A stretch of 64,000 nt of DNA from Pelagibacterium lentulum (GTDB lineage: Bacteria; Pseudomonadota; Alphaproteobacteria; Rhizobiales; Devosiaceae), in assembly GCF_003992625.1 (NCBI RefSeq), contig NZ_RZMW01000041.1, positions 427,276 to 491,275 on the forward strand, in the 5' to 3' direction. Below the pieces are notes generated by a model, which saw only the letters and a list, made by a program, of their open reading frames with translations, was not told the origin of the DNA and made no database searches. Shown one piece after another: positions 1 to 10,272 of this stretch. Numbering within the stretch: the first letter of the stretch is position 1; every line of letters starts with the position of its first letter. A program made the translations under genes and the position numbers.

Positions 1-526
1 TTTGATGGCCGTCGGGCATGAACATCGGATCGTAGCCGTGCCCGCGCTCGCCAACGGGCGGCCAGACCAGCGTGCCCGGCGAGATGCCCTCGAAAATCAT
101 GTCAGTGCCATCGGGGCGGGCAAGACAGAGCACGGCATTGAACTGTGCCTTGCGCTGGTCAGGCGCGGTGGCACCTTTCTCAATCAGCAGGTCCTGCACC
201 TTTTGCATTGCCATCTGGAAATTGCGCGGGACACCGGCCCAGTCGGCCGTATAAACGCCAGGCGCACCATCGAGTGCATCGACCGCGATCCCCGAATCGT
301 CTGAAAGCGCGATCTGCCCGGTCGCCTTGGCGACGGCGTGGGCCTTCAATCGGGCGTTTTCGACAAAGCTGGTGCCGGTTTCCTCCGGCTCGGGCAGGCC
401 AAGCTCACCGGCGGAAACGATATCAAGGCCGAAATCGGCGAGCATATCGCGAAACTCGTCGAGCTTGCCCTTGTTGTGGGTGGCCAGCACCAGCCGGTCG
501 CCGCGCTGGAGTTTGAACCCGCTCAT
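1..526 (-). CDS. rdgB: RdgB/HAM1 non-canonical purine NTP pyrophosphatase (3' end beyond window)
   Basis: The product hydrolyses dITP, XTP and ITP to monophosphates, which keeps deaminated purines out of DNA. About 175 residues are visible; the family is around 200, so the C-terminus lies outside the window. The N-terminal triphosphate-binding T-H-N-K-G-K motif is at residues 16-21, and the S-D-D-S-G motif carrying the catalytic/metal acidic residues is near residue 74. The ATG (526-524) overlaps the rph stop codon as ATGA, so the two are translationally coupled. The rph-rdgB pairing is standard in Alphaproteobacteria. Identification is secure; only the 3' end is missing. Confidence 0.93.
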   Translation of the reverse strand, partial: MSGFKLQRGDRLVLATHNKGKLDEFRDMLADFGLDIVSAGELGLPEPEETGTSFVENARLKAHAVAKATGQIALSDDSGIAVDALDGAPGVYTADWAGVPRNFQMAMQKVQDLLIEKGATAPDQRKAQFNAVLCLARPDGTDMIFEGISPGTLVWPPVGERGHGYDPMFMPDGHQ

Positions 527-1245
527 CGGGAAGCCTCCAAAGCTGCGCGCTGGAGGTCGACCAGTTCGGAAATACCTTTCTTGGCCAGCCCGATCAGGCT
601 GGTCAATTCTTCGGTGGAAAACGGCTCACCTTCTGCCGTGCCCTGAATTTCAACGAATTTGCCTGCACCGGTCAGAACAAAATTGGCATCGGTTTCCGCC
701 TCGGAATCTTCAAGATAATCGAGATCGAGCAAAGGCGTGCCGCGATAGACCCCGCACGAGACCGCCGCCACATGATCGCGGATCGGATCGCCCTTTAGCA
801 AAGCGCGTTCCTTCATCCAGCCAATGGCCTCGCTCATGGCAACGAACGCGCCGGTGATCGACGCAGTGCGGGTGCCGCCATCGGCTTCAAGCACATCGCA
901 ATCGAGAATGATCTGATTTTCGCCAAGCGCAGTCATATCGACAATCGCCCGAAGCGAGCGCCCGATCAGGCGCTGGATTTCCTGGGTTCGGCCCGATTGC
1001 TTGCCCGAGGCCGCCTCCCGGCGTGTGCGGGTGCCGGTGGCGCGCGGCAGCATGCCATATTCGGCCGTGACCCAGCCCACCCCCTGCCCACGCCGCCAGG
1101 AAGGAAGCGAGGTTTCAACGCTTGCGGTACACAAAACGCGGGTCCGCCCGAAGCTTACAAGGCAGGAGCCTTCGGCTTGCGGGGCAACGCCTTTTTCAAG
1201 GCCGACATCGCGCATCTGATCGGGTGCCCGTCCGCTTGGCCGCAT
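523..1245 (-). CDS. rph: Ribonuclease PH
   Basis: Phosphate-dependent 3'-5' exoribonuclease that trims tRNA 3' ends. At 240 residues it has the normal family length. It begins M-R-P-S-G-R, typical of the family, and contains the arginine-rich phosphate-binding stretch [15 protein letters not shown] near residue 85 and the [13 protein letters not shown] core strand around residue 115-130. It lies divergent from hrcA across 136 bp and upstream of rdgB in one leftward operon. Confidence 0.96.
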   Translation of the reverse strand: MRPSGRAPDQMRDVGLEKGVAPQAEGSCLVSFGRTRVLCTASVETSLPSWRRGQGVGWVTAEYGMLPRATGTRTRREAASGKQSGRTQEIQRLIGRSLRAIVDMTALGENQIILDCDVLEADGGTRTASITGAFVAMSEAIGWMKERALLKGDPIRDHVAAVSCGVYRGTPLLDLDYLEDSEAETDANFVLTGAGKFVEIQGTAEGEPFSTEELTSLIGLAKKGISELVDLQRAALEASR

Positions 1246-1381
1246 ATGATCTATTCCTCTTTATTTTTCATCAAATGCAGCCGGTCCGAAGCGGTTGCGA
1301 AAACGTGTTTACCGCCTCTTAACCTTTCAATGAGGCGTGAACAAGCGCTGGGCTCTTGGCGTCACAACTCTTTCGCCTTAA

Positions 1382-2479
1382 ATGGTGAATATGAGCATGG
1401 ACCCCACACTGCGTAGTCAGGAATTTCTCGAAACGCTTTCAGCGCGCAGCCAGGATATTTTCCGAAGGCTGGTCGAGCGCTATATCGAAACCGGCGAACC
1501 TGTCGGATCGCGCGCGATCTCCAAAATGCTCGATATGCAGCTTTCCCCTGCATCGGTGCGCAATGTCATGGCCGACCTTGAAGAACTGGGCCTGATTGCT
1601 GCACCCCATACGTCAGCCGGCCGTGCGCCGACCCAGGAAGGCCTGCGCTTTTTCGTCGATGCCATGCTTGAGATCGGCGCGGTCGATGAGGTCGAGCGCA
1701 ACCAGATTGCCCGCAATATTTCGGGCGGTGCGGGACAGGGCGGAAAGCTCGAAGATCTTTTGAACGAAGCCAGCGTGCTGCTTTCCGGGCTGAGCCAGGG
1801 CGCGGGCATGGTGATCGCGGCCAAGTCCGACATGGTGTTGCGCCATATCGAATTTGTCCGGCTCGATCCCGAACGGGCCATGGCCATTCTTGTGGGTGCT
1901 GACGGGCAGGTTGAAAACCGCATCATTGCGTTGCCGCCGGGGCTGACGCCGAGCGCCTTGACCCAGGCGTCGAACTTTCTCGCTCACCATATTGCCGGTA
2001 AAACGCTCAAGCAGGCGCGCGACGCGATCCGCAACCAGAGCGAAAAACAGCGGATCGAACTCGACGAGATCACCCAACGGCTTGTCGATTCCGGTCTTGC
2101 CTCGATGATCGATGCCGAATCAGGAACGCCGACATTGATCGTGCGCGGGCGCGCCAATCTGATCGATGATACGATGGCGTCCGAAGATCTGGCGCGCGTA
2201 CGCCAGCTTTTCGATGAAATCGAATCGAAAAAAGGATTGATCGAACTTTTGAACGATGCGGAGACCGCGCAAGGGGTGCGCATCTTCATCGGTTCGGAAA
2301 ACAAGCTGTTTTCGCTCTCGGGGTCCTCGGTCGTGCTTTCGCCCTATAAAGATGCCAATGACAAGGTGATCGGGGTGCTCGGCGTTATCGGACCGACCCG
2401 ATTAAATTATGCGCGTATCGTGCCGGTGGTCGATTATACCGCCCATGTCGTTTCCCGCCTGATCGGCAAGAAAGGCTAG
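1382..2479 (+). CDS. hrcA: Heat-inducible transcription repressor HrcA
   Basis: HrcA binds the CIRCE operator and represses chaperone genes, usually groESL in alphaproteobacteria. The 365 residues fit the family. An N-terminal winged helix (about residues 15-90, including the G-S-R-A-I-S and S-V-R-N-V-M-A-D-L-E segments) is followed by the GAF-like and dimerisation domains. The start is uncertain: ATG at 1382 or ATG at 1391, both in frame; neither has a strong ribosome binding site. I saw no CIRCE sequence (TTAGCACTC-N9-GAGTGCTAA) upstream of hrcA, grpE or dnaK, so its target is probably elsewhere. Followed by grpE on the same strand. Confidence 0.95.
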   Translation: MVNMSMDPTLRSQEFLETLSARSQDIFRRLVERYIETGEPVGSRAISKMLDMQLSPASVRNVMADLEELGLIAAPHTSAGRAPTQEGLRFFVDAMLEIGAVDEVERNQIARNISGGAGQGGKLEDLLNEASVLLSGLSQGAGMVIAAKSDMVLRHIEFVRLDPERAMAILVGADGQVENRIIALPPGLTPSALTQASNFLAHHIAGKTLKQARDAIRNQSEKQRIELDEITQRLVDSGLASMIDAESGTPTLIVRGRANLIDDTMASEDLARVRQLFDEIESKKGLIELLNDAETAQGVRIFIGSENKLFSLSGSSVVLSPYKDANDKVIGVLGVIGPTRLNYARIVPVVDYTAHVVSRLIGKKG

Positions 2480-2507
2480 ACTTTGGTGCCCGCGCAAGTG
2501 GATCGGG

Positions 2508-2536
2508 CTTGAAATCTTGGCCACCTTGGCCGATAT
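2508..2536 (+). promoter_or_regulatory. Possible sigma-32 (RpoH) promoter of grpE
   Basis: A CTTGAA element at 2508-2513 is separated by 18 bp (counted from CTTG) from CCGATAT at 2530-2536. This resembles the alphaproteobacterial heat-shock consensus CTTG-N17/18-CYTATNT in its -35 half; the -10 half is weaker. It ends about 47 bp before the grpE ATG. Assignment by eye only. Confidence 0.33.
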
Positions 2537-2582
2537 GGCGGTCACATTGAAAATTTCCCCATGAAGCGGTGACAGACAAACC

Positions 2583-3245
2583 ATGACGAGCGACGAGAAC
2601 ACGACGCCAGAGTCCGCAAACGGCAATGCGCCCGAACAAGAGGCGGAAGTTCAGGCCGGCAATGAAGTGGCCGAAACCGACCCCTACGAGCTTATCGCAA
2701 AGCTGGAAGCGGAAAACTCTGAACTGCGCGACAAGGTTCTGCGCACGGTGGCGGAGATGGAAAACCTGCGTAAGCGTACAGAACGCGAAGTGGTCGACAC
2801 CCGCACCTACGCGATCGCCGGCTTTGCGCGCGACATGCTGGTCGCAACCGATAATCTTTCCCGTGCCCTGATGGTTATTCCCGCGGAAGCGCGCGAAACC
2901 GCCGATGGTACGCTCAAATCCCTGATCGAGGGGATCGAGATGACCGAGCGTGAAATGCAGCGGCTCTTGCAAAAGAACGGGGTCAGCCCGATCTTGGCCG
3001 AGGGGGAGAAATTCGATCCCCATCGCCATCAGGCCATGTTTGAAGTGCCCGACCCCTCGGTTGCCGAAGGCACAGTGGTGCAGGTTGTTCAGGCAGGCTA
3101 TGCCATCGGCGAACGCGTCTTGCGCCCGGCCATGGTGGGCGTTGCAAAGGGTGGGCCAAGAAACGGCAAGCCATCGGACACACCCGCTACCGAAAGGCCC
3201 GAACCCGGCCCGGAAGGCGTTGAAGGGATCGACAAGAGCGTTTGA
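2583..3245 (+). CDS. grpE: Nucleotide exchange factor GrpE
   Basis: GrpE releases ADP from DnaK in the DnaK-DnaJ-GrpE cycle. The product is 220 residues, within the family range, with an acidic low-complexity N-terminus (1-35), a long helix predicted as coiled coil (about 35-100, with the [12 protein letters not shown] segment), then the beta-wing region containing F-D-P-H-R-H-Q-A-M near residue 145 and G-Y[12 protein letters not shown] near 180. A strong stem-loop terminator follows immediately. It sits between hrcA and dnaK. Confidence 0.96.
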   Translation: MTSDENTTPESANGNAPEQEAEVQAGNEVAETDPYELIAKLEAENSELRDKVLRTVAEMENLRKRTEREVVDTRTYAIAGFARDMLVATDNLSRALMVIPAEARETADGTLKSLIEGIEMTEREMQRLLQKNGVSPILAEGEKFDPHRHQAMFEVPDPSVAEGTVVQVVQAGYAIGERVLRPAMVGVAKGGPRNGKPSDTPATERPEPGPEGVEGIDKSV

Positions 3246-3265
3246 GCCTCAAGGCTCAAAGGTCA

Positions 3266-3300
3266 GGGCCAGCCCTGCGTAAACCGGGGCTGGCCCTTTT
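3266..3300 (+). terminator. Rho-independent terminator after grpE
   Basis: A perfect 10-bp stem, GGGCCAGCCC (3266-3275) with GGGCTGGCCC (3287-3296), has an 11-nt loop and is followed by TTTT. It begins 21 bp after the grpE stop. On the opposite strand the hairpin lacks a T run, so it mainly serves the rightward transcript although the leftward gene at 3302 also ends here. Confidence 0.85.
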
Positions 3301-3301
3301 C

Positions 3302-3658
3302 TTAAAACGCGGCAAGGCATTCATCGGCAGTGTAGGAGAGGTCGGCGCCGGCCTCAAATTCTGCGACCAGCCGCTCGTCATAGATGCCGACGAGCCCGAT
3401 AATTTCTTCTTCGGCAATATCGGCAGCGATCAGTTCGTTGGCCGCCATATCGAGCAGCACTTCGGACGCAATGAGGAAATTTTCCGATTCGGTATTGTTT
3501 TCGGTCACAATCCCCATCAGGTGAAAGGCGCTGGCGCACCAGAGCAGGAAGTCCGCCTCATCGGGAATGTCATTGAATGCGATGGCTGGGGCGGCACTGC
3601 CAAACGCCAGAACAAGCGCAAAAGCGGGAGCTGCCAAATGGCGAACAGGGTTGGTCAT
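3302..3658 (-). CDS. Small predicted periplasmic protein, function unknown
   Basis: A 118-residue protein with an N-terminal signal peptide (hydrophobic core around residues 8-26, likely cleavage after A-P-A-I-A). The mature part is acidic, mostly helical and contains two cysteines (in L-L-W-C-A-S near residue 41 and D-E-C-L-A near 114) that could form a disulfide. I do not recognise a named family. It is convergent with grpE and divergent from dnaK. Codon use looks like its neighbours, so it appears to be a genuine resident gene rather than a chance reading frame. Confidence 0.7.
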   Translation of the reverse strand: MTNPVRHLAAPAFALVLAFGSAAPAIAFNDIPDEADFLLWCASAFHLMGIVTENNTESENFLIASEVLLDMAANELIAADIAEEEIIGLVGIYDERLVAEFEAGADLSYTADECLAAF

Positions 3659-3782
3659 CGGGCGATTTCCTTTTCGAGTTGGCGTTTATGGCGCGCCTTG
3701 GGACCGTTGGCATAAGCCGGATAAACACCGACTGACTCCCAAAAGCGGCAGAAATAAATCTCGGAGGCAACGAGAGACGATG

Positions 3783-3811
3783 CTTGAAGCAGGCAATGCA
3801 CCTCCTTATAT
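3783..3811 (+). promoter_or_regulatory. Putative sigma-32 (RpoH) promoter of dnaK
   Basis: CTTG (3783-3786) followed 18 bp later by CTTATAT (3805-3811) matches the alphaproteobacterial heat-shock promoter pattern CTTG-N17/18-CYTATNT well. It faces dnaK and lies about 160 bp upstream of its ATG. The remaining part of this 313-bp gap (3659-3971) shows no other feature I can support. Confidence 0.5.
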
Positions 3812-3971
3812 AGCCAGCCAAGCCCGGCAACGGGCATATCTTTGTAACCAGCTCATCCCCAGAGGGGCCCCGGCCATACCATCGTGATGCGATGCCACAG
3901 ATAATCCAGGGCGTATCATGCCGGTCGGTCAGTCTTAAAGTCAGGGTTCGCTCGCAAAAAGAGGTTTAGTG

Positions 3972-5891
3972 ATGGGAAAAGTAATCGGTATCGATCTGGG
4001 CACGACCAATTCGTGTGTCGCCGTAATGGACGGCAAAAATCCTAAAGTCATCGAGAATGCCGAAGGCGCACGCACCACGCCTTCGATGGTTGCGTTCTCC
4101 AGCGATGGCGAGCGCCTTGTCGGACAGCCGGCCAAGCGCCAGGCGGTCACTAATCCCGAAGGCACGCTGTTTGCCGTCAAGCGGCTGATCGGGCGCCGCT
4201 ACGAAGACCCGATGGTCACAAAGGACAAGGGCCTTGTCCCCTACAAGATCGTCAAGGCCGACAATGGCGATGCCTGGGTCCAGTATGATGGCAAGAAGGC
4301 CTCTCCATCGGAAATCTCGGCCATGATCCTCACCAAGATGAAGGAAACCGCCGAATCCTATCTGGGCGAGCCCGTCACCCAAGCCGTTATCACGGTTCCG
4401 GCGTATTTCAACGACAGCCAGCGTCAGGCCACCAAGGATGCAGGCAAGATCGCCGGGCTCGAAGTTTTGCGCATCATCAACGAACCGACCGCCGCCGCGC
4501 TCGCCTACGGGCTTGAAAAGCGCGAAGCGGGCACGATCGCCGTTTATGACCTTGGCGGTGGCACCTTCGATATCTCGATTCTGGAAATCGGCGACGGCGT
4601 TTTTGAAGTCAAATCGACCAATGGCGATACCTTTCTTGGCGGTGAAGATTTCGACATGCGGCTTGTCGATTACCTTGCCGACGAATTCAAGAAAGAGCAG
4701 GGCATCGATCTGCGCGGCGACAAGCTGGCGCTGCAGCGTTTGAAGGAAGCTGCGGAAAAGGCAAAGATCGAGCTGTCCTCCGCAAGCCAGACCGAAGTGA
4801 ACCTGCCCTTTATCACGGCTGACGCCTCTGGTCCCAAGCACCTGCAACTCAAGCTCACCCGCGCCAAGTTCGAGCAGCTTGTCGAAGATCTCATCAAGCG
4901 CACCATCGAGCCCTTGAAGGCTGCGCTGAAAGATGCCGGCATGCGCGCCGGTGAAATCGATGAAGTCGTTCTTGTGGGCGGCATGACCCGCATGCCCAAG
5001 GTTCAGGAAGAGGTTAAGGCCTTTTTCGGCAAAGAGCCGCATAAGGGCGTGAACCCGGACGAAGTGGTTGCACTTGGCGCTGCCATTCAGGCCGGCGTTT
5101 TGCAGGGCGACGTCAAGGACGTGCTTTTGCTCGACGTGACTCCGCTTTCGCTGGGTATCGAGACGCTTGGCGGCGTCTTTACCCGCCTTATCGATCGCAA
5201 CACCACGATCCCGACCAAAAAGAGCCAGGTGTTCTCGACCGCCGAAGACAACCAGTCGGCAGTGACCATTCGGGTCGCACAGGGCGAGCGCGAAATGGCG
5301 GCAGACAACAAGATGCTTGGCCAGTTCGATCTTGTGGGCATTCCGCCCGCGCCGCGTGGCGTCCCGCAGATTGAAGTGACCTTTGACATCGATGCCAACG
5401 GCATCGTCAATGTTTCGGCCAAGGACAAGGGCACGGGCAAGGAGCAGCAGATCCGCATCCAGGCGTCGGGCGGCCTTTCGGACGAAGACATCGAAAAGAT
5501 GGTCAAGGATGCCGAAGCCAATGCGGAAGCGGACAAGAAGCGCCGCGAGGTTGTCGAAGCCAAGAATCAGGCTGAAAGCCTCGTTCATTCGACCGAAAAG
5601 TCTCTGGCCGAGCATGGCGACAAGGTTTCCGACGATGTGAAATCGGAAATCGAAACCGCTATTGCCGACACCAAGTCCGCGCTTGAAGGCGAGGATCCCG
5701 AAGCGATCAAGGAAAAGGCTGGCATTCTGGCCCAGGCCTCGATGAAGCTTGGCGAAGCCATGTACAAGGCCCAGCAGGAAGAAGCGGCATCTGCCGATGC
5801 AGAAGCTGACGCCGCCGCTGAGGACGATGTGGTTGACGCCGACTTTGAAGAGGTCAAGGACGACGACGACAACAACCAGAAGTCAGCCTGA
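3972..5891 (+). CDS. dnaK: Molecular chaperone DnaK (Hsp70)
   Basis: ATP-driven chaperone that binds unfolded polypeptides with DnaJ and GrpE. It has 639 residues, normal length. The nucleotide-binding domain shows [11 protein letters not shown] at about 5-15, [11 protein letters not shown] near 170 and [10 protein letters not shown] near 194. The linker [13 protein letters not shown] near 385 leads into the substrate domain, and the tail is acidic. The ATG at 3972 is preferred over the GTG one codon earlier because AGAGG at 3960-3964 is well placed. A strong terminator follows, separating it from dnaJ by 428 bp. Confidence 0.98.
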   Translation: MGKVIGIDLGTTNSCVAVMDGKNPKVIENAEGARTTPSMVAFSSDGERLVGQPAKRQAVTNPEGTLFAVKRLIGRRYEDPMVTKDKGLVPYKIVKADNGDAWVQYDGKKASPSEISAMILTKMKETAESYLGEPVTQAVITVPAYFNDSQRQATKDAGKIAGLEVLRIINEPTAAALAYGLEKREAGTIAVYDLGGGTFDISILEIGDGVFEVKSTNGDTFLGGEDFDMRLVDYLADEFKKEQGIDLRGDKLALQRLKEAAEKAKIELSSASQTEVNLPFITADASGPKHLQLKLTRAKFEQLVEDLIKRTIEPLKAALKDAGMRAGEIDEVVLVGGMTRMPKVQEEVKAFFGKEPHKGVNPDEVVALGAAIQAGVLQGDVKDVLLLDVTPLSLGIETLGGVFTRLIDRNTTIPTKKSQVFSTAEDNQSAVTIRVAQGEREMAADNKMLGQFDLVGIPPAPRGVPQIEVTFDIDANGIVNVSAKDKGTGKEQQIRIQASGGLSDEDIEKMVKDAEANAEADKKRREVVEAKNQAESLVHSTEKSLAEHGDKVSDDVKSEIETAIADTKSALEGEDPEAIKEKAGILAQASMKLGEAMYKAQQEEAASADAEADAAAEDDVVDADFEEVKDDDDNNQKSA

Positions 5892-5916
5892 TTTTTTCAA
5901 GCTGATATGGATTGCG

Positions 5917-5943
5917 AAAGCCGCCCTTCGGGGCGGCTTTTTT
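5917..5943 (+). terminator. Rho-independent terminator after dnaK
   Basis: A perfect 10-bp stem AAAGCCGCCC (5917-5926) / GGGCGGCTTT (5931-5940) with a TTCG tetraloop, followed by further Ts. It lies 26 bp after the dnaK stop, so dnaJ most likely has its own promoter. Confidence 0.92.
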
Positions 5944-6037
5944 GCTGGGCGCACGCGTCATGCCCGCAGTGGTACGCGCCGTGAAGCACGGAGAGCCCGC
6001 GTGAGGCAGATAAACAAGCAAAGCGGCACCATTTTTC

Positions 6038-6053
6038 GGTTTCACGTGAATCA
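6038..6053. promoter_or_regulatory. parS-like site in the dnaK-dnaJ gap
   Basis: The 16-mer GGTTTCACGTGAATCA differs at two positions from the common parS sequence TGTTTCACGTGAAACA and keeps the CACGTG centre. It lies about 22 kb left of the putative origin. The rest of the 5944-6319 gap shows no gene; the dnaJ ribosome binding site (GGAGGG, 6305-6310) is at its end and I could not define a dnaJ promoter. Confidence 0.5.
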
Positions 6054-6319
6054 GCGCTGTTGTGTAAAAACATCAGGACAAGGGATGAACGCTATTTCAA
6101 AAATGTGATCCTGTTCTGAGGCTGGCATTTTTATCCCTGCCTATGGTAACAGGCGGCAACAATGCTTACCTAGGCGCACAAGAAGCGATCTGCGCCCGAA
6201 ACAGGCAGCAGACCAGACAGTTTTTACGCATGACGCAAGACAGGTTGATTTTGGCACAAGAGATGATCTTGAAACCGTCTTTTCCTTTCCAGGCTTTCCC
6301 GTTCGGAGGGAGCCTATAA

Positions 6320-7444
6320 ATGTCCAAGGCAGATTTCTATTCGGTCCTCGGGGTTGAGCGCGGCTGTGACGAGAAGGTGCTCAAGTCCGCCTATCGCAAG
6401 CTCGCGATGCAGTTTCACCCCGACCGCAATCCGGGCAATACGGAAGCCGAACACAAGTTCAAGGAAGTTTCCGAAGCCTACGACACGCTCAAGGATCCAC
6501 AAAAGCGGGCGGCTTATGACCGGTTCGGACATGCTGCCTTTAATGGCGGGGGCGGAGCCAACGGGTTCGGTCCGGACTTCTCGTCCTCGATGAGCGACAT
6601 TTTCGAAGACATTTTCGGCGAGTTCATGGGCGGTGCCGCACGCCAGCGCCAGCGCGATACGCGCATGCGCGGTTCGGACCTGCGCTACAATCTGGAAGTC
6701 TCCCTTGAAGACGCCTTTTCGGGCACAACCGTCGATATTGATGTCCCCACGCTGTCCCATTGCGATACCTGCGATGGATCGGGCGCCAAGCCTGGCACCG
6801 GCTTTTCCACCTGCCGGACCTGTAACGGGCATGGCAAGGTGCGCGCGGCACAGGGCTTTTTCACCATTGAACGGACCTGCCCGCAATGCCATGGCCGCGG
6901 CGAAACCATGGACCAGCCCTGCACAGATTGTCATGGCCAGGGCCGCAAGCAAACGAGCCGTACGCTGTCGGTGGATATTCCCAAGGGCATCGAAGACGGC
7001 ACCCGTATCCGGCTGGGCGGTGAGGGCGAAGCAGGCCTGCGCGGCGGGCCGGCCGGCGATCTCTACATTTTCGTGTCTGTCAAACCCCACCAATTGTTCC
7101 AGCGCGACGGCGCCGACCTTTACGCCCGTGTGCCTATTTCCATGATCACAGCAGCGCTTGGTGGCGAGTTCGAGGTGCCGACCCTTGAAGGCACCCGCGC
7201 CAAGGTCAAGGTCAATGAAGGTACCCAACCTGGCCAGCGCGTCCGGCTCAAGGGCAAGGGGATGCCGGTGCTCAGAAGCCAGCAGGTGGGCGATCTTTAT
7301 GTGCAGCTCGATGTGGAAACCCCGCAAAAGCTCACAAGGCGGCAGCGCGAGTTGCTCGAAGAATTCGAATCAATTTCCAACAGCGATACCTCGCCTGTTT
7401 CGGATGGCTTTTTCGGCAAGCTCAAGAAGATGTTTGAGGTCTAG
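6320..7444 (+). CDS. dnaJ: Co-chaperone DnaJ (Hsp40)
   Basis: Stimulates DnaK ATPase and delivers substrates. 374 residues, family-typical. The J domain has H-P-D at residues 33-35. A glycine/phenylalanine-rich linker follows (about 72-95), then four C-x-x-C-x-G-x-G zinc-binding repeats ([32 protein letters not shown]; about 145-210), and the C-terminal substrate-binding domains. The start has a strong GGAGGG site. It is a full class A DnaJ with no missing zinc ligands. Confidence 0.98.
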   Translation: MSKADFYSVLGVERGCDEKVLKSAYRKLAMQFHPDRNPGNTEAEHKFKEVSEAYDTLKDPQKRAAYDRFGHAAFNGGGGANGFGPDFSSSMSDIFEDIFGEFMGGAARQRQRDTRMRGSDLRYNLEVSLEDAFSGTTVDIDVPTLSHCDTCDGSGAKPGTGFSTCRTCNGHGKVRAAQGFFTIERTCPQCHGRGETMDQPCTDCHGQGRKQTSRTLSVDIPKGIEDGTRIRLGGEGEAGLRGGPAGDLYIFVSVKPHQLFQRDGADLYARVPISMITAALGGEFEVPTLEGTRAKVKVNEGTQPGQRVRLKGKGMPVLRSQQVGDLYVQLDVETPQKLTRRQRELLEEFESISNSDTSPVSDGFFGKLKKMFEV

Positions 7445-7464
7445 GGTCAGTAAGGAACACTGCC

Positions 7465-8016
7465 ATGCTCAAGGCCCTGACGCTTTCGGGTTCGATCCGC
7501 AAGGGATCGGAAAATGTCAAGCTGCAGCGCGAAGTCGGCGCACGGCTCGAGGCCGCCGGGGTCAGCGTCAATGCAATTTCGCTGAGCGACTATGACATGC
7601 CGATCTTCAATGAAGATCTCGAACCCGATCATGTGCCGAAAGCGGCGGAGAAACTGGCCGAGTTGCTTCGCAGCCATGACATCGTTTTCATCGCAACGCC
7701 GGAATATAATGGCGGGCTGCCGCCACTGCTGGTCAACGCCATCGCGTGGTTGTCACGGCAAAAACCCTTTCCTTTCCGCAACGCGGTTTTCGGCATTGGC
7801 GGGGTGTCCTCGGGCAAATATGGAACGATCTGGGCGCAGTCGCATTTGCGCGATTCACTCTCGAAAATCGGAACGCTCGTTGTCCCGACGCTTTTGGGGC
7901 TTGGTCCCGCCAGCGAGGTTTTTGACAGCGAGGACAAGCTGATCGATGAGGGCGCGGGCAAAAAGATCGACCAGATGATCAACCAGCTCACCCATTTCTC
8001 CCGCGGCGGGATTTAG
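7465..8016 (+). CDS. NADPH-dependent FMN reductase family flavoprotein
   Basis: 183 residues with a flavodoxin-like fold. The FMN phosphate-binding loop is S-G-S-I-R-K-G-S-E-N (residues 8-17) and the second FMN contact is P-E-Y-N-G-G-L-P-P near residue 79, as in the chromate/quinone/azo reductase group (ChrR, YieF). It reduces flavin or quinones with NAD(P)H; the natural substrate cannot be told from sequence. It follows dnaJ by 20 bp and could be co-transcribed. Confidence 0.88.
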   Translation: MLKALTLSGSIRKGSENVKLQREVGARLEAAGVSVNAISLSDYDMPIFNEDLEPDHVPKAAEKLAELLRSHDIVFIATPEYNGGLPPLLVNAIAWLSRQKPFPFRNAVFGIGGVSSGKYGTIWAQSHLRDSLSKIGTLVVPTLLGLGPASEVFDSEDKLIDEGAGKKIDQMINQLTHFSRGGI

Positions 8017-8087
8017 CCACGGGCCTTGCGCTTGCAGGCCAATCATGGCAATCGATCTTTCCATGGATCGGGCAGGGAGACGAGGCG

Positions 8088-8774
8088 ATGAGCGCAGAAC
8101 TTATTGTGGGGCTCGACGTTGCCTCTCGCACTGAGGCCGAAAGAATCGTCGAGGCCCTCGATGGAACCGCGGATTTTTTCAAGATCGGCTATCAGCTTTT
8201 TTATGGCGGCGACGGCCTGGCGCTGGGCAAGGCGCTTCTGGCGGCAAAAAAGCGCGTCTTTTTCGACCTCAAACTTCTCGACATCGACAACACGGTTGAA
8301 AAGGGCGTTGCTGCGATTGCGCAAACCGGCGCGACCATGCTGACCGTTCATGCTTATCCCCATGCCATGAAGGCTGCGGTAAAAGGGGCCGCGGGCAGTT
8401 CACTTTGCGTGCTTGGTGTGACGGTGCTGACCTCGCTCGATCAGGATGGTCTGAGCGAAGCCGGTTATGACATCAAAATTCCGGCGCTTGTGGCAAAGCG
8501 CAGTCTGCTGGCGCGCGAGACCGGGATCGGGGGCATTGTCGCCTCTGCATTTGAAGCGGAAAGAATTCGCAAAATCGTTGGGCCGGAGATGGCCATCGTT
8601 ACACCAGGCATCAGGCCGCAAGGCGCAGAACATGGCGATCAGAAGCGTGTGATGACCCCGGCTCAAGCAGTTGCCACAGGCGCAACCCATCTGGTTGTCG
8701 GCCGCCCAATCGTTGCAGTAACAGACCCCAAGGCAGCCGCGCAGGATATTCTGGCCCAGATGGGCAAGGCGTAA
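8088..8774 (+). CDS. pyrF: Orotidine 5'-phosphate decarboxylase
   Basis: Final step of UMP synthesis. 228 residues, typical for the short bacterial form. It shows the phosphate-side V-G-L-D-V-A-S motif near residue 6, the catalytic D-L-K-L-L-D-I-D tetrad segment near 60-67 and T-P-G-I-R-P near 172, the phosphate-gripping loop. A purine-rich AGGGAGACGAGGCG leader precedes the ATG. dapB follows by 14 bp. Confidence 0.96.
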   Translation: MSAELIVGLDVASRTEAERIVEALDGTADFFKIGYQLFYGGDGLALGKALLAAKKRVFFDLKLLDIDNTVEKGVAAIAQTGATMLTVHAYPHAMKAAVKGAAGSSLCVLGVTVLTSLDQDGLSEAGYDIKIPALVAKRSLLARETGIGGIVASAFEAERIRKIVGPEMAIVTPGIRPQGAEHGDQKRVMTPAQAVATGATHLVVGRPIVAVTDPKAAAQDILAQMGKA

Positions 8775-8788
8775 AGGACCATTCCGGG

Positions 8789-9604
8789 ATGAGCCGATTG
8801 AAAATTGCCGTTGTTGGGGCCGGAGGCCGAATGGGCGCTGCCAATATCGCCGCCATTGCCAAAAGCGATGCAGCCGAGCTTGTGGCAGCGATCGACCGGG
8901 ACACCAGCGCGGCAATCGGCAAGGATGCGGGCAGCCATGCAGGGCTCGAACCATTGAACATCGCCATTGGCAGCGACATCGCCGCAGGGCTTGCCAAGGC
9001 CGACGCGGTGATCGATTTCACGGCTCCAGCGACTTCGGTTGCACTGGCACAAATGATTGCGGCGCGCGGGCTGATCCATATTATCGGAACGACGGGATGT
9101 TTGGCCGAGGACGATCAGGCCATCGCGGCGGCGGCACAGGCCGGCGCGATTATCGTCAAATCGGGCAATATGAGCCTGGGGGTCAATTTGCTGGCAGCGC
9201 TTGTCAAAAAGGCAGCCGCGAGCCTTGGACCTGAATTCGATATCGAAATCCTCGAAATGCACCACCGCCACAAGGTCGACGCACCGTCGGGCACCGCTCT
9301 GCTTTTGGGCGAAGCGGCGGCACAAGGGCGCAATATCGATCTTGCCGATCACGCGGTCCGGGTGCGCGACGGGCATACAGGCGCGCGCACGGAAGGCACA
9401 ATCGGTTTTGCAACCCTGCGCGGCGGATCGGTGATCGGGGAACATTCGGTCCTGCTTTCGGGACCGGCAGAAACCATTACACTGTCCCACTCGGCACAGG
9501 ACCGCTCGCTTTTTGCCAATGGTGCGCTCAAGGCTGCACTTTGGGCACAAGGCAAGCCTGCAGGGCTTTATTCCATGGCCGACGTTCTCGACCTAGATGA
9601 CTGA
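8789..9604 (+). CDS. dapB: 4-hydroxy-tetrahydrodipicolinate reductase
   Basis: NAD(P)H-dependent reductase of lysine/diaminopimelate synthesis. 271 residues, normal length. The Rossmann nucleotide-binding loop is V-V-G-A-G-G-R-M-G (near residues 7-15), and the catalytic signature [15 protein letters not shown] is near residue 155. Close spacing to pyrF and gpmA (39 bp) suggests a shared rightward transcript. Confidence 0.96.
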   Translation: MSRLKIAVVGAGGRMGAANIAAIAKSDAAELVAAIDRDTSAAIGKDAGSHAGLEPLNIAIGSDIAAGLAKADAVIDFTAPATSVALAQMIAARGLIHIIGTTGCLAEDDQAIAAAAQAGAIIVKSGNMSLGVNLLAALVKKAAASLGPEFDIEILEMHHRHKVDAPSGTALLLGEAAAQGRNIDLADHAVRVRDGHTGARTEGTIGFATLRGGSVIGEHSVLLSGPAETITLSHSAQDRSLFANGALKAALWAQGKPAGLYSMADVLDLDD

Positions 9605-9643
9605 CCTACCAACGGACACAATTTCTTCCAAGCAGGAGCGAAC

Positions 9644-10258
9644 ATGACCGGCACTCTCATTCTCGTGCGCCACGGCCAGAGCGAATGGAACCTCAAGAAC
9701 CTTTTCACCGGCTGGAAAAATCCAGGCCTTACCGACCAGGGGATCGAGGAAGCGCGCAAGGCGGGCCAGGCGCTCAAGGCCAAGGGCTATCAGCCCGACG
9801 CCTATTATACTTCCGCGCTTTCCCGCGCCCAGCGCACGCTGGATCTGATGCTTGAGGAAATGGGCATCGACAATGTCGTGATCGTACGCAACCAGGCGCT
9901 CAATGAACGCGACTATGGCGACCTCGCCGGACTCAACAAAGACGATGCACGGGAAAAATGGGGTGAGGAGCAGGTTCACATCTGGCGCCGCTCCTATGAT
10001 GTGCCACCGCCGGGCGGGGAGAGCCTAAAAGATACAGCCGCGCGGGTTTTGCCCTATTATCGCGCTGAGATCGAACCGCGTGTGAAGGCTGGCGAAACTG
10101 TTCTTGTCGCCGCGCATGGCAATTCACTGCGCGCGCTGGTCATGGTGCTTGAAGGGCTCGATGAAGACGCCATCCTAAAGCGCGAGATCGCAACCGGCGC
10201 TCCGATCATTTACGGCATCGATCAAGCGGGAAAGCGCGTTTCGACCCAGGAGCTCTGA
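9644..10258 (+). CDS. gpmA: 2,3-bisphosphoglycerate-dependent phosphoglycerate mutase
   Basis: Interconverts 2- and 3-phosphoglycerate in glycolysis/gluconeogenesis. The phospho-accepting histidine lies in [10 protein letters not shown] (residues 7-16), the second histidine in [10 protein letters not shown] (about 150). At 204 residues it is shorter than the 250-residue enterobacterial enzyme, as is usual for rhizobial GpmA. It converges with the AI-2E gene with only 14 bp between stops. Confidence 0.93.
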   Translation: MTGTLILVRHGQSEWNLKNLFTGWKNPGLTDQGIEEARKAGQALKAKGYQPDAYYTSALSRAQRTLDLMLEEMGIDNVVIVRNQALNERDYGDLAGLNKDDAREKWGEEQVHIWRRSYDVPPPGGESLKDTAARVLPYYRAEIEPRVKAGETVLVAAHGNSLRALVMVLEGLDEDAILKREIATGAPIIYGIDQAGKRVSTQEL

Positions 10259-10272
10259 TCGGCACCAGCCAA

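Noticed and set aside
3966-5615. 549-residue open frame on the minus strand across dnaK
   Set aside because: It is the mirror of the dnaK codon pattern in a GC-rich gene, has no ribosome binding site or recognisable domain, and dnaK itself is unquestionable.
6314-7327. 337-residue open frame on the minus strand opposite dnaJ
   Set aside because: Shadow of dnaJ codon bias; no domain or start signal.
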